A stretch of 64,000 nt of DNA from Burkholderia ubonensis (lineage in GTDB: Bacteria > Pseudomonadota > Gammaproteobacteria > Burkholderiales > Burkholderiaceae). The position numbers were made by a program, and so were the translations under genes. The notes under the pieces are model-generated. The model saw nothing but the letters and a program-made list of their open reading frames with translations. It had not been told where the DNA came from and searched no databases. Numbering within the stretch: the stretch's first letter is position 1; the number at the start of each line of letters is the position of its first letter. Location of the stretch: the NCBI RefSeq assembly GCF_902833085.1, contig NZ_CADFEB010000004.1, forward strand, positions 558,001 to 622,000, written 5' to 3'. Positions 7,863 to 18,105 of the stretch are shown piece after piece.

Positions 7863-9347
7863 ATGCGCGCCACGCCTCCTTTTCCCGCCTCTTCCGCACC
7901 GCCTGCCCCCAACGCGTGGCGCTGGCTTGCAATCTACGTCGCCGTGTCGGGCGCACTCTACTTCTGGGTCACGCATGCGCCGCTGGCGCCCGTGCACCTG
8001 TTGCGTCCCGGGCCCTACGACGCGTTCGTTCCGCGCGTGCCCGCCAGCGTGCCGCTGTATCTGAGTTACGCGCTCGTCATGCCGTCGATCGTCTGGTTCG
8101 GCCGGCGCTGCGATTGGCTGCTGCCTGCGTTTTTCGCAGGTGCGCTTGCCGCTGGCCTCTGCCTCGTCAGCCACGTGTTCTGGCCGACTGCCGTGATCCG
8201 GCCGCCTGTCGCGACCGGATGGCTCGCATGGCTGTACCGGATCGATACGCCGCTCGCCGCGAGTCCGAGCGGCCATGTCGCGCTGCCCGTCGCGGTCGCG
8301 GTGGCGCTGGCCGCGCTGCGTGCCCGGGCTGCGCGCTACTACGCTGCGTGGAGTGCGGTGCTGGCGCTCACGGTCCTGACGACCGGCCAGCATCTGCTTG
8401 GAGACATGCTGGTGGGCGTCGCGCTTGGCATTGGCGTGGGCAGTGCGACGGCCGTGCTCGTCCGTCTCGACGTCGACCTGCGTACGGTCGGTGCATTGCT
8501 GCTCGAATGGCTCTGCATCATCGTCATGCTGCGGATCGCGCTCGAGGCAGGCCATTGGGCGGTCTACCTGCTGGCGGCCGTCGTTGTCGCCACGCGGCAG
8601 CACGCGTTGTTCATCCTGTATCACGATGCGACGCACTACCACTTGAGCCGCCGCCGTTTCGCGAACGACTATCTGATCAACGTCGCGATCGGCGTGCCGG
8701 GACTCGTGCCCATCGAGTTTTACCGCCCGCTGCATCTCGCGCACCATCGGCACGTCGGTACTTCACAGGACCCCGAACGGAATTTTCTGTATCACGCGCA
8801 GCCGTGGAAATTCGAGCCGCTCGATGCGTTGCCGCTCATCCGGCAATTGCTTGGCGATCTGCTCGTGGTCAACATGGTGAAGAACATGCGTGCGTACCGA
8901 CGCGCGAACGGACGCGGCGCGTCCATCACGCTGCCGCTGCTTGCGGCAGTCGCGACATGGGGCGTCCTGCTCGCTCCGCTCGTGCATGCGTGCACGGTTC
9001 GCGATCTGCTGACGCTCGTGGCGCTCTGGTTCGCGCCGCTCGTCACGATCGGCGCGCTGCTGCAGAAAATCCGCAGCATCGCCGAACACAGCGGTGGACC
9101 GGGCATCACGCCCGGCTGGCACGATTGGACCTATTCGTGGCGCGTCGGGCTGCTGGGACGCTTCTTCATCTGGCCATACAACATCAACTATCACCAGCAG
9201 CATCATCGTGAGCCCAACGTGGCGTGGCATCGCCTGCCCGAACTGCGTGCATCCGGCGAGCCGGTTCTATCGTCGCGGCAGTTGCCTGCGCTGCTCTGGT
9301 CCGGTGCGTCCGACCCAGGCGGGCAAGGATGGAAGAGGGGGCGTTAG
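7863..9347 (+). CDS. PAP2-type phosphatase fused to fatty acid desaturase
   Basis: A 494-residue polytopic membrane protein with two recognisable halves in one uninterrupted frame. Residues about 20-205 look like a PAP2/inositol-phosphotransferase-type domain: RP at 113-114, PSGH at 135-138 and H177-x3-D181, all next to membrane segments. Residues about 230-480 are a desaturase: HDATH at 254-258, HLAHHRH at 291-297 and a late YHQQHH cluster. PAP2 enzymes dephosphorylate or transfer lipid phosphates; desaturases oxidise acyl chains. The K of the classical PAP2 K-x6-RP motif is absent (F106). The ATG at 7863 was preferred; in-frame starts at 7794 and 7809 overlap the divergent gene. The fusion suggests one enzyme acting on a phospholipid-like substrate. 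Confidence 0.75.
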   Translation: MRATPPFPASSAPPAPNAWRWLAIYVAVSGALYFWVTHAPLAPVHLLRPGPYDAFVPRVPASVPLYLSYALVMPSIVWFGRRCDWLLPAFFAGALAAGLCLVSHVFWPTAVIRPPVATGWLAWLYRIDTPLAASPSGHVALPVAVAVALAALRARAARYYAAWSAVLALTVLTTGQHLLGDMLVGVALGIGVGSATAVLVRLDVDLRTVGALLLEWLCIIVMLRIALEAGHWAVYLLAAVVVATRQHALFILYHDATHYHLSRRRFANDYLINVAIGVPGLVPIEFYRPLHLAHHRHVGTSQDPERNFLYHAQPWKFEPLDALPLIRQLLGDLLVVNMVKNMRAYRRANGRGASITLPLLAAVATWGVLLAPLVHACTVRDLLTLVALWFAPLVTIGALLQKIRSIAEHSGGPGITPGWHDWTYSWRVGLLGRFFIWPYNINYHQQHHREPNVAWHRLPELRASGEPVLSSRQLPALLWSGASDPGGQGWKRGR

Positions 9348-9445
9348 TGTTGGCTGCGCGACGAGCGCTTGCGGGGCGGGGGCGTCGCGCTGATCTTTTT
9401 GCCGGTCACGAGCGCGCGTGCGGGGAGTTGCATTTGTTCGGCCAT
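9344..9445 (-). CDS. possible 33-residue basic peptide
   Basis: A short open frame with ATG at 9445 and TAA overlapping the stop of the PAP2-desaturase gene on the other strand. The product would be basic and proline-rich at its C-terminus (TPPPRKRSSRSQH). No clear ribosome site precedes it. It may be a real small protein or chance; conservation across Burkholderia would decide. Confidence 0.25.
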   Translation of the reverse strand: MAEQMQLPARALVTGKKISATPPPRKRSSRSQH

Positions 9446-9508
9446 GGCTTGGCAACTGCAAGCCCCGTTCGGGCTTGCCGCCATTGGCAATTGGACGCCG
9501 TAAACGAC

Positions 9509-9539
9509 AAAGGGTTAGCCGAAGCTAACCCTTTGTTTT
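9509..9539. terminator. Rho-independent terminator
   Basis: A perfect 11-base inverted repeat (9509-9519 and 9524-9534) with a CGAA loop, followed on the plus strand by TTTGTTTTG-like sequence beginning in the stem. It can end plus-strand transcripts from the PAP2-desaturase gene and lies just past the tRNA on the minus strand. Confidence 0.7.
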
Positions 9540-9542
9540 GTT

Positions 9543-9619
<77 letters not shown>

Positions 9620-9679
9620 GAAGACTTGAATTATGCTGATGCCCACCCGGTGTGTCAACACCTTTTTTCATATTTCTCG

Positions 9680-9707
9680 AAAAAAGTTGCCGGCGCCGCG
9701 CTCCGGC
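9680..9707 (-). terminator. probable terminator of the MHS transporter gene
   Basis: On the minus strand a GCCGG...CCGGC hairpin (9689-9707) is followed by AACTTTTTTC. It lies 35 bases past the transporter stop. Confidence 0.45.
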
Positions 9708-9741
9708 CCGCTGCAAGCGGCCGAAGCAGGCGCCTCGACCG

Positions 9742-11400
9742 TCAATCCTGCGCATAGATATTCGAATCCTTCGTCTCCTTGACGAACAGCAGCCCGATCA
9801 CGAACGTGGCCAGCGCGATCACGATCGGATACCACAGCCCCGAGTAGATGTTGCCCTGCGCCGCGACGATCGCGAACGCGGTTGCCGGCAGGAAGCCGCC
9901 GAACCAGCCGTTGCCGATGTGATACGGCAGCGACATCGACGTATAGCGGATCCGCGTCGGGAACATCTCGACCAGCATCGCGGCGATCGGCCCGTAGACC
10001 GCCGTCACGTAGATCACGAGGATCGTCAGGATCACGATCGTCATCGGCCAGTTGAGCTGCGACGGATCGGCCTTCGCCGGATAGCCCGCGGACTTCAGCG
10101 TCGCGGCGAGCGTCTTGTCGAACGCCGCGCCCTTCGCCTTCGCGTCGGCCGCCTTGCCGTCGTAGGCGTCGATCACGGTGTCGCCGACCTTGATCTGCGC
10201 GTTCGTGCCGGCCGCCGCCGCGACGTTCTCGTAGTTCAGGCCCGCCTTCGCGAGTGCGCTCTTCGCGATGTCGCACGAGTTCGTGAACTTCGACGTGCCG
10301 ACCGGGTTGAACTGGAACGAGCAGGTGGCGGGATCGGCGACGACGGTGATCGGCGCCTTCATCGTCGCGAGCTCGAGCTGCGGGTTCGCGTAGTGCGTGA
10401 GCGCCTTGAACAGCGGGAAGTAGGTCAGCGCCGCGATCAGGCAGCCCGCGAGGATGATCGGCTTGCGGCCGATCCGGTCCGACAGCGAGCCGAAGAACAC
10501 GAAGAACGGCGTGCCGATCAGGAGTGCGATCGCGATCAGGATGTTCGCGCTCGAGCCGTCGACCTTCAGCGTCTGCGTGAGGAAGAACAGCGCGTAGAAC
10601 TGGCCCGTGTACCACACGACGGCCTGGCCGGCCGTCAGGCCGACGAGCGCGAGGATCACGATCTTCAGGTTCTTCCACTGCCCGAACGCCTCGGTCAGCG
10701 GCGCCTTCGACGTCTTGCCCTCGGCCTTGATGCGCAGGAACACCGGCGATTCGTTCAACTGCAGCCGGATCCACACCGACACGGCGAGCAGCAGGATCGA
10801 CGCGACGAACGGCACGCGCCAGCCCCACGTGCCGAACGCTTCCTCGCCGATCATCGTGCGCACGCCGAGGATCACGAGCAGCGACAGGAACAGGCCGAGC
10901 GTCGCGGTCGTCTGGATCCACGCGGTGTAGAAGCCGCGCCGGTGCGAGGGCGCATGCTCCGCGACGTAGGTCGCCGCGCCGCCGTACTCGCCGCCGAGCG
11001 CGAGGCCCTGCAGCAGCCGCATCGCGATGAAGATCACCGGCGCGGCGATGCCGATCGACGAGTAGCCGGGCAGGAAGCCGACCACGAACGTCGAGATGCC
11101 CATGATCACGATCGTCACGAGGAACGTGTGCTTGCGGCCGACGAGGTCGCCGAGCCGTCCGAACACGATCGCGCCGAACGGGCGCACCGCGAAGCCGGCC
11201 GCGAAGCCGAGCAGCGTGAAGATGAAGGCGGCGGTCGGGTTGACGCCGGAGAAGAAGCTCTTGCTGATGAAGGCCGCAAGCGAGCCGGCCAGGTAGAAGT
11301 CGTACCACTCGAACACGGTGCCGAGCGACGATGCGAAGATCACCTTCTTCTCTTCGCCGGTCATCGGCGCGCGCGCAATTTGCCCGCCTAACGTTGCCAT
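9742..11400 (-). CDS. MHS-family (metabolite:H+ symporter) MFS transporter
   Basis: A 552-residue inner-membrane symporter of the major facilitator superfamily, MHS branch (relatives ProP, ShiA, KgtP). The signature G81-R-L-x-D-x2-GRK loop and FEWYDFYLAG (30-39) are clear, and a second SLSDRIGRK loop opens the second half. It is about 100 residues longer than usual because of a hydrophilic insert at about 336-451 between membrane segments, with C360 and C376. The ribosome site GGAGA precedes the ATG. It lies downstream of, and in the same direction as, a TctDE-like regulator pair, which suggests uptake of an organic acid under their control. Substrate unknown. Confidence 0.85.
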   Translation of the reverse strand: MATLGGQIARAPMTGEEKKVIFASSLGTVFEWYDFYLAGSLAAFISKSFFSGVNPTAAFIFTLLGFAAGFAVRPFGAIVFGRLGDLVGRKHTFLVTIVIMGISTFVVGFLPGYSSIGIAAPVIFIAMRLLQGLALGGEYGGAATYVAEHAPSHRRGFYTAWIQTTATLGLFLSLLVILGVRTMIGEEAFGTWGWRVPFVASILLLAVSVWIRLQLNESPVFLRIKAEGKTSKAPLTEAFGQWKNLKIVILALVGLTAGQAVVWYTGQFYALFFLTQTLKVDGSSANILIAIALLIGTPFFVFFGSLSDRIGRKPIILAGCLIAALTYFPLFKALTHYANPQLELATMKAPITVVADPATCSFQFNPVGTSKFTNSCDIAKSALAKAGLNYENVAAAAGTNAQIKVGDTVIDAYDGKAADAKAKGAAFDKTLAATLKSAGYPAKADPSQLNWPMTIVILTILVIYVTAVYGPIAAMLVEMFPTRIRYTSMSLPYHIGNGWFGGFLPATAFAIVAAQGNIYSGLWYPIVIALATFVIGLLFVKETKDSNIYAQD

Positions 11401-11625
11401 GAATCGTCTCCAAGTCTTTTGATATAGGTGTTGGGTCGCCCTGGAAGGCGAGCCTGTCGACGATTATTGGCAGGCAAACTTACGGCGCACTGACTCGCAG
11501 GCACAAAACGATGCCACGTTAACCCGCGGCGAACGGCTGTCTTCGTGTGTCGTTCGCTCGGGAAACGGCGCGCAAGTTCGTGCAATCAGCGGCGTTGCGG
11601 CAGGATGCTGCGGCGCATGTCAGGG

Positions 11626-13182
11626 TTATTCCGGGGCCGGGTCGTGCAAGGGGAGCGTCACGCGCACGAGCGTGCCCGCGAGACGCGGCGTCTCCTGGTA
11701 GACGTGATCGTCGAGCGTCAGCGTGCCGCCGTGCTGCGCGACGATCTCGCGCACGATCGCGAGCCCGAGGCCGCTGCCGTCGCCTTCGCGGCCGAGGATG
11801 CGGTAGAAGCGCTCGAGCACGCGCTCGCGTTCGGCGGCGGGGATGCCGGGGCCCGTGTCCTCGACTTCCAGGTGCACGAGCCGCGCGGCGCGATCCTCGC
11901 GCACCCGCACGGTGATGCGGCCGCCTTCCGGCGTATAGCGGATCGCGTTGTCGATCAGGTTGCCGAGCATCTCGCGCAGCATCAGCGGATTACCGTCGAC
12001 GTCGAGCGGCGCGCCATCGTCGCCGGCGTCCGGGCCTTCGTAGCCGAGGTCCATCCGCTTCGCGAGCGCGGCCTGCACCCAGTCGCGCACCGCACGCCGC
12101 GCGAGCGTGGCGATCTCGACGGGCTCGAACATCAGCCCGCTTGCGCGATTCTCGGCACGCGCGAGCGCGAGCAGCTGCGTGACGAGCCGCGCGGCCTGCT
12201 CGGAACTCGTCGCGATCTGTTCGAGCGAGCGCTGCACGTCCGCCGACACGTCATGGCGCAGCGCGAATTCGGCCTGCGTGCGCAGCCCGGCGAGCGGCGT
12301 CTTCATCTGGTGCGCGGCGTCGGCGATGAAGCGCTTCTGCAGCGCCATGCTCTGCTCGAGGCGCGCGAGCAGGTCGTTGAACGACGTAACGAGAGGCTCG
12401 ATCTCGGGCGGCGCGCGCTGCGCCTCGACGGGCGACAGGTCGTCCGGACGCCGCGCGCGGATGTGGGCCTGCAGCGCGTTGAGCGGCGCGAGCCCGCGCG
12501 ACAGCCCGAACCAGACGAGCAGGATCGCGAGCGGCAGGATCACGAATTGCGGCAGGATCACGCCCTTGATGATGTCGTTCGCGAGTGCGTTGCGCTTGTC
12601 GAGCGTCTCGCCGACCTGCACGAGCACCGGCTGCGGGCCGCTCGGCTGCGGCAGCGCGACCGTCGTATACGCGACGCGGACGTCGTTGCCGCGCAGCAGG
12701 TCGTCGCGGAACGCGACGACGCCCGGCGGCGGACGGTCCTCGTCGCGCGGCAGCGGCAGGTCCGCTTCGCCCGCGACCAGCTCGCCGCGCGTGCCGAGCA
12801 CCTGGAAATAGACGCTGTCGACGTTGTCCGCGCGCAGGAAGTCGCGGGTCGCCTGCGGCAGCGTCAGCTCGGCGACGCCGTTGACGGGGTGGATCTGCCG
12901 CGCGAGCACGTATGCGTTGGTCTCGAGCGCGCGGTCGAACGGGCCGTTCGCGATCGTCTTCGCGACGAGATACGTGACGGCGATGCTCATCGGCCACAGC
13001 AGCAGGAGCGGCGCGAGCATCCAGTCGAGGATCTCGCCGAACAGCGAGCGCGGCCGCGCGGCTTCGGGTGCGTCGGTTTCGTCGGGTGGTGCGAACGGGT
13101 TCTCGTAGCGCGCGTCGCGTGCGGCGTCGGCGGCGGAAGCGGGCTCGCCGGTCGGGTGGGGGGAACGGGCCGGCGTGGCCAT
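11626..13182 (-). CDS. sensor histidine kinase, TctE-like
   Basis: A 518-residue membrane kinase. Two membrane helices (about 54-74 and 207-226) flank a periplasmic sensor region. A HAMP-like linker follows, then the phospho-accepting H291 in ADAAHQMKTPL, and an ATPase domain with N box (NLIDNAIRYTPEGG), DTGPGIP and GSGLGLAIV. The first 45 residues are low-complexity and cytoplasmic. Its start is 18 bases after the response regulator gene, so they form one operon. TctE-type kinases sense tricarboxylates and control their uptake; the downstream MHS transporter fits such a role, but the ligand is inferred. Confidence 0.88.
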   Translation of the reverse strand: MATPARSPHPTGEPASAADAARDARYENPFAPPDETDAPEAARPRSLFGEILDWMLAPLLLLWPMSIAVTYLVAKTIANGPFDRALETNAYVLARQIHPVNGVAELTLPQATRDFLRADNVDSVYFQVLGTRGELVAGEADLPLPRDEDRPPPGVVAFRDDLLRGNDVRVAYTTVALPQPSGPQPVLVQVGETLDKRNALANDIIKGVILPQFVILPLAILLVWFGLSRGLAPLNALQAHIRARRPDDLSPVEAQRAPPEIEPLVTSFNDLLARLEQSMALQKRFIADAAHQMKTPLAGLRTQAEFALRHDVSADVQRSLEQIATSSEQAARLVTQLLALARAENRASGLMFEPVEIATLARRAVRDWVQAALAKRMDLGYEGPDAGDDGAPLDVDGNPLMLREMLGNLIDNAIRYTPEGGRITVRVREDRAARLVHLEVEDTGPGIPAAERERVLERFYRILGREGDGSGLGLAIVREIVAQHGGTLTLDDHVYQETPRLAGTLVRVTLPLHDPAPE

Positions 13183-13200
13183 CGCGGCGACGGCCGGCCG

Positions 13201-13929
13201 TCAGCGCAGCGGCGTGCCGGCCGACGCGGGGTGGGGCTCCGCCGCGTCGGACGGCGGGGGGGCGGCGACTTTCTCGAGGCAGTAGCCGAGCCCGCGCACG
13301 GTGGCGATTCGCACGCCGCTCGGCTCGATCTTCTTGCGCAGCCGGTGTACGTAGACCTCGATCGCGTTGTTGCTGACTTCCTCGCCCCATTCGCACAGAT
13401 GGTCGACGAGCTGCTCCTTCGACACGAGGCGGCCGATCCGCTGCAGCAGCACTTCGAGCAGGCCGAGCTCGCGCGCGGACAGGTCGAGCACGCGGTCGTT
13501 CGCGTACGCGATGCGGCCGACCTGGTCGAACGCGAGCGAGCCGTGCCGCACGACGGTCGGGCCGCCGCCCGCGCCGCGCCGGGTCAGCGCGCGCACGCGC
13601 GCCTCGAGCTCGTTGAGCGCGAACGGCTTGGCCATGTAGTCGTCGGCGCCGAGGTCGAGGCCCTTCACGCGCTCGTCGACGCTGTCGGCGGCGGTCAGGA
13701 TCAGCACCGGGAGGTTGGAATTGCGTGCGCGCAGGCGCTTCAGGACGTCGAGCCCGGACAGCTTCGGCAGGCCGAGATCGAGGATCAGCAGGTCGAACGT
13801 CTGCATCGACAGGGCCGTGTCGGCCTCGACGCCGTTCTTCACGTGGTCGACGGCATAGCCCGATTGGCGGAGTGACCGGGTGAGGCCGTCCGCGAGTATG
13901 CTGTCATCTTCGGCGATGAGAATTCGCAT
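13201..13929 (-). CDS. OmpR-family response regulator, TctD-like
   Basis: A 242-residue two-domain regulator. The receiver domain has the acidic pair near residues 8-9, phospho-acceptor D51 (LILDLGLP) and the conserved KPF. A winged-helix DNA-binding domain follows ([20 protein letters not shown]). The last 20 residues are a proline/alanine tail. It is first in an operon with the TctE-like kinase and is divergent from recA, sharing a 187-base intergenic region. Confidence 0.9.
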   Translation of the reverse strand: MRILIAEDDSILADGLTRSLRQSGYAVDHVKNGVEADTALSMQTFDLLILDLGLPKLSGLDVLKRLRARNSNLPVLILTAADSVDERVKGLDLGADDYMAKPFALNELEARVRALTRRGAGGGPTVVRHGSLAFDQVGRIAYANDRVLDLSARELGLLEVLLQRIGRLVSKEQLVDHLCEWGEEVSNNAIEVYVHRLRKKIEPSGVRIATVRGLGYCLEKVAAPPPSDAAEPHPASAGTPLR

Positions 13930-14014
13930 GTGCGTAACCGGTGGCCGGCAGGGCGATCATGCCGGCGCGGCTGTCTCCGAAGTGGTTCGTGTGTTGCGCG
14001 GCCCAATTGCGGGC

Positions 14015-14044
14015 TTGCATAAAACACTGTTTTTTTATACAGTG
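14015..14044 (+). promoter_or_regulatory. recA promoter with LexA (SOS) box
   Basis: CTGT-N8-ACAG occurs at 14027-14042 inside the longer palindrome CACTG...CAGTG (14025-14044), matching the LexA operator. A TTGCAT (14015-14020) and TACAGT (14038-14043) spaced by 17 bases form a likely -35/-10 pair, so LexA would block RNA polymerase directly. It sits about 75 bases before the recA ATG. Confidence 0.85.
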
Positions 14045-14116
14045 TCTGCATTCGTGCGCAGCGGCTCGTCCGGCGCACCTCAATCAGACGCTGCTCATCA
14101 TAGCAAAGGACGATTC

Positions 14117-15186
<1,070 letters not shown>

Positions 15187-15187
<1 letters not shown>

Positions 15188-16062
15188 TGGTCAGGCGCCG
15201 GGGCGGAACAGGCGGGCCGGAGGAGCACGACGCGCGCAGCGCGCCGGGCGATTCCGACCGGCGCGTCGCGTCCCCTGGCGCCAGCCGGCGGTCCGCGGGC
15301 GCTTCAGCCATCCATGCCGCGAACCGCACCGCGACGAGGGCATCCGACGATGCCCTCGTTTCATTTGAAGTGACCGCGCCGGATGATCCGTTCGAACACG
15401 ACGAATCGTTCGATGCGCACGACCGCGCGCGCCGCCGCGTGTCCGGCGTCGGCTTCCCGCGCGAAAGTGCGTCCTCCGCTGCGTCCGCCGCAGCCACGGA
15501 AGACGTCTACACCCGCACGAGCCAGAACCCGCGTCGCACGCGCCGGTCGTCCGGCACCGCCGCCGACGCGGACGGCGGCGCATCGGCGCGCAAGCCTTCG
15601 TCTTCGAAACCCGTTCGGTCGTTGAAGGGCCGCGCGCTCGGCTACCTGTCCCGGCGCGAGTACAGCCGCGCCGAACTGGCGCGCAAGCTCGCGCCTTATG
15701 CCGGCGAAGACGAATCCGTCGAGCCGGTGCTGGATGCGCTGGAGCAGGAAGGCTGGCTGTCCGACGCGCGTTTCGCCGAGAGCCTCGTGCATCGCCGCGC
15801 GTCGCGGGTCGGCGCCGCGCGGATCGTCAACGAACTGAAGCGCCATGCGGTCGGCGACACCCTCGTCGACGAGGTGAGCGCGCAGCTTCGAGAGACGGAA
15901 TGGGCACGCGCGCAGGCGGTCTGGCGCAAGAAATTCGGTGCGCTGCCGCAAACGCCCGCCGAGCGCGCGAAGCAGGCGCGCTTCCTGGCGGCGCGCGGCT
16001 TCTCGAGTGCGACCATCGTGAAGTTGCTGAAGTGCGGGGATGACATGTTCGGCGACGACTGA
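15187..16062 (+). CDS. recX: RecX regulatory protein (start doubtful)
   Basis: RecX binds RecA filaments and inhibits their extension. The conserved core starts near residue 143 of this frame (GYLSRREYSRAELARKL, then GWLSDARFAESLVHRR, then GAARIVNELKRH) and alone has the usual RecX length of about 150 residues. The frame stays open back to an ATG overlapping the recA stop, giving 291 residues with a low-complexity, Arg/Ser/Ala-rich N-terminal half. That half contains a strong hairpin at 15334-15359, so translation may really begin later, for example at GTG 15370, GTG 15439 or TTG 15622. Confidence 0.8.
15334..15366 (+). terminator. terminator-like hairpin after recA, inside the recX frame
   Basis: A perfect 10-base stem (15334-15343 with 15350-15359) with a six-base loop is followed by TTCATTTG. 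It lies 147 bases after the recA stop, where a recA terminator would be expected. Confidence 0.55.
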
Positions 16063-16206
16063 TCGCCGAAGTCGCGCGCGGTGCGCGATTTTGCTGCAAT
16101 GCAACCACTTCCTGACAGGCGGGAATACCCGCCGTCACGTCGGCCTGTCCCAAATACCCGATATGGTAAAATCCGCCGGTTTTCCTCTTCGGCCTCAACC
16201 TCCAGC

Positions 16207-16803
16207 ATGCCGCTATCCGAGCCCGTGCCCCGTCAGTTGCGACATCGACGCGCAATCCGAGCGGAAGCCTACGAGCGCGGCGACGGCTTGTGGGACATCG
16301 AAGCCTGCCTGACCGACCACAAGCCGCGCGACGTCGCGCTTGCGTCGGGCATCCGGCCCCAGGGCCTGCCGATCCACGAACTCTGGCTGCGCGTGACCAT
16401 CGATCGTGACCTCAATGTCGTCGACGCCGAAGCGTCTTCGGAATGGGTGCCGTATCCCGGTCACTGTCAATCCGCCGCTCCCGCCTATCGGGCCCTCGTC
16501 GGGCTCAATCTCTTCCGCAATTTCCGCCGCAATGCGAACCGCCTGCTGGCCGGCGTCGCGGGCTGCTCCCACCTCACCGAACTGTGCGCCGTGCTGCCGA
16601 CGGCGGCGATCCAGGCGTTCGCCGGTGACGTGTGGAACGTGCGCGAGGAGGGCGGCGAAGCGCCGGATCACGACGGCGCGCACGACGACGCACCGTTCCA
16701 GCTCGGCCGCTGCCGTGCGCTGCGGTTCGACGGCGAGGTCGTGCGGCAGTACTACCCGCGCTGGTATGGCGCGAGCCGGCCGGAAGGCGGCACGAAGGAA
16801 TGA
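16207..16803 (+). CDS. DUF2889 family protein
   Basis: A 198-residue soluble protein of the DUF2889 family. It shows the family pattern R-x2-IRAEAYERGDGLWDIEA near the N-terminus, a central GVAGCSHLTEL and a C-terminal QYYPRWY. Function is unknown. A TAAAAT -10-like element lies about 35 bases upstream. It sits between recX and sucC on the same strand, and in Burkholderia this order is conserved as I recall. It is not obviously part of the sucCD operon, being 68 bases away. Confidence 0.8.
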   Translation: MPLSEPVPRQLRHRRAIRAEAYERGDGLWDIEACLTDHKPRDVALASGIRPQGLPIHELWLRVTIDRDLNVVDAEASSEWVPYPGHCQSAAPAYRALVGLNLFRNFRRNANRLLAGVAGCSHLTELCAVLPTAAIQAFAGDVWNVREEGGEAPDHDGAHDDAPFQLGRCRALRFDGEVVRQYYPRWYGASRPEGGTKE

Positions 16804-16871
16804 ACGGAAATCATTCGAAGAAGCGTCCTGAACGACTTTTCATCCAACTCTCAGACTGAAGGGAATCACGC

Positions 16872-18038
16872 ATGAAGATTCACGAGTACCAGGGTAAGGA
16901 AATCCTGCGGAAATTCGGAGTCGCGGTACCGCGCGGCAAGCCGGCGTTCTCGGTTGACGAGGCCGTCAAGGTGGCGGAAGAGCTCGGCGGCCCGGTTTGG
17001 GTCGTCAAGGCTCAGATTCACGCGGGTGGCCGTGGCAAGGGCGGCGGCGTGAAGGTGGCGAAGTCGATCGAGCAGGTTCGCGAATACGCGAACCAGATCC
17101 TCGGCATGCAGCTCGTCACGCACCAGACCGGTCCGGAAGGCCAGAAGGTCAACCGCCTGATGATCGAAGAAGGCGCCGACATCAAGCAGGAACTGTATGT
17201 CAGCCTCGTCGTTGATCGCATCTCGCAAAAGATCGTTCTGATGGGTTCGAGCGAAGGCGGCATGGACATCGAAGAAGTTGCCGAAAAGCACCCGGAACTG
17301 ATCCACAAGGTCATCGTCGAGCCGTCGACCGGCCTGCTCGACGCCCAGGCCGACGATCTCGCCGCGAAGATCGGCGTGCCGGCTGCTTCGATTCCGCAAG
17401 CGCGTGCCATCCTGCAAGGCCTGTACAAGGCATTCTGGGAAACCGACGCATCGCTGGCTGAAATCAACCCGCTGAACGTCTCCGGCGACGGCAAGGTCAT
17501 CGCACTCGACGCGAAGTTCAACTTCGACTCGAACGCGCTGTTCCGCCACCCGGAAATCGTCGCGTACCGCGACCTGGACGAAGAAGATCCGGCTGAAATC
17601 GAAGCGTCGAAGTTCGACCTCGCGTACATCTCGCTCGACGGCAACATCGGCTGCCTCGTGAACGGCGCGGGCCTCGCGATGGCGACGATGGACACGATCA
17701 AGCTGTTCGGCGGCGAGCCGGCGAACTTCCTGGACGTCGGCGGCGGCGCGACGACCGAGAAGGTCACGGAAGCGTTCAAGCTGATGCTGAAGAACCCGGA
17801 CCTGAAGGCGATCCTCGTGAACATCTTCGGCGGCATCATGCGCTGCGACGTGATTGCGGAAGGCGTGATCGCCGGTTCGAAGGCCGTGAACCTGAACGTG
17901 CCGCTCGTCGTGCGCATGAAGGGCACGAACGAAGACCTCGGCAAGAAGATGCTGGCCGATTCGGGCCTGCCGATCATCTCGGCGGACAGCATGGAAGAAG
18001 CCGCGCAGAAGGTTGTCGCGGCTGCCGAAGGCAAGTAA
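16872..18038 (+). CDS. sucC: succinyl-CoA synthetase beta subunit
   Basis: A 388-residue ADP-forming succinate-CoA ligase beta chain. It has an N-terminal ATP-grasp domain ([33 protein letters not shown]) and a C-terminal ligase/flavodoxin-like part with GGGATTEKV and [10 protein letters not shown]. It works with SucD to make ATP from succinyl-CoA in the TCA cycle. The ribosome site GAAGGGA precedes ATG. sucD follows after 67 bases. Confidence 0.97.
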   Translation: MKIHEYQGKEILRKFGVAVPRGKPAFSVDEAVKVAEELGGPVWVVKAQIHAGGRGKGGGVKVAKSIEQVREYANQILGMQLVTHQTGPEGQKVNRLMIEEGADIKQELYVSLVVDRISQKIVLMGSSEGGMDIEEVAEKHPELIHKVIVEPSTGLLDAQADDLAAKIGVPAASIPQARAILQGLYKAFWETDASLAEINPLNVSGDGKVIALDAKFNFDSNALFRHPEIVAYRDLDEEDPAEIEASKFDLAYISLDGNIGCLVNGAGLAMATMDTIKLFGGEPANFLDVGGGATTEKVTEAFKLMLKNPDLKAILVNIFGGIMRCDVIAEGVIAGSKAVNLNVPLVVRMKGTNEDLGKKMLADSGLPIISADSMEEAAQKVVAAAEGK

Positions 18039-18105
18039 CGCTATCGTCGAATACGCATGGCGGCGCGGCTGACACGCGACGCCAATCGAACAGAGGTCAA
18101 AATAC

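Noticed and set aside
426-9347. Polyyne (caryoynencin-type) biosynthesis cluster
   Set aside because: Desaturases are present, but the acyl carrier protein, fatty acyl-AMP ligase and rubredoxin expected for polyynes are missing.
11545-13875. A 776-codon plus-strand frame
   Set aside because: Antisense to the TctE-like kinase and its regulator, with no recognisable protein features.
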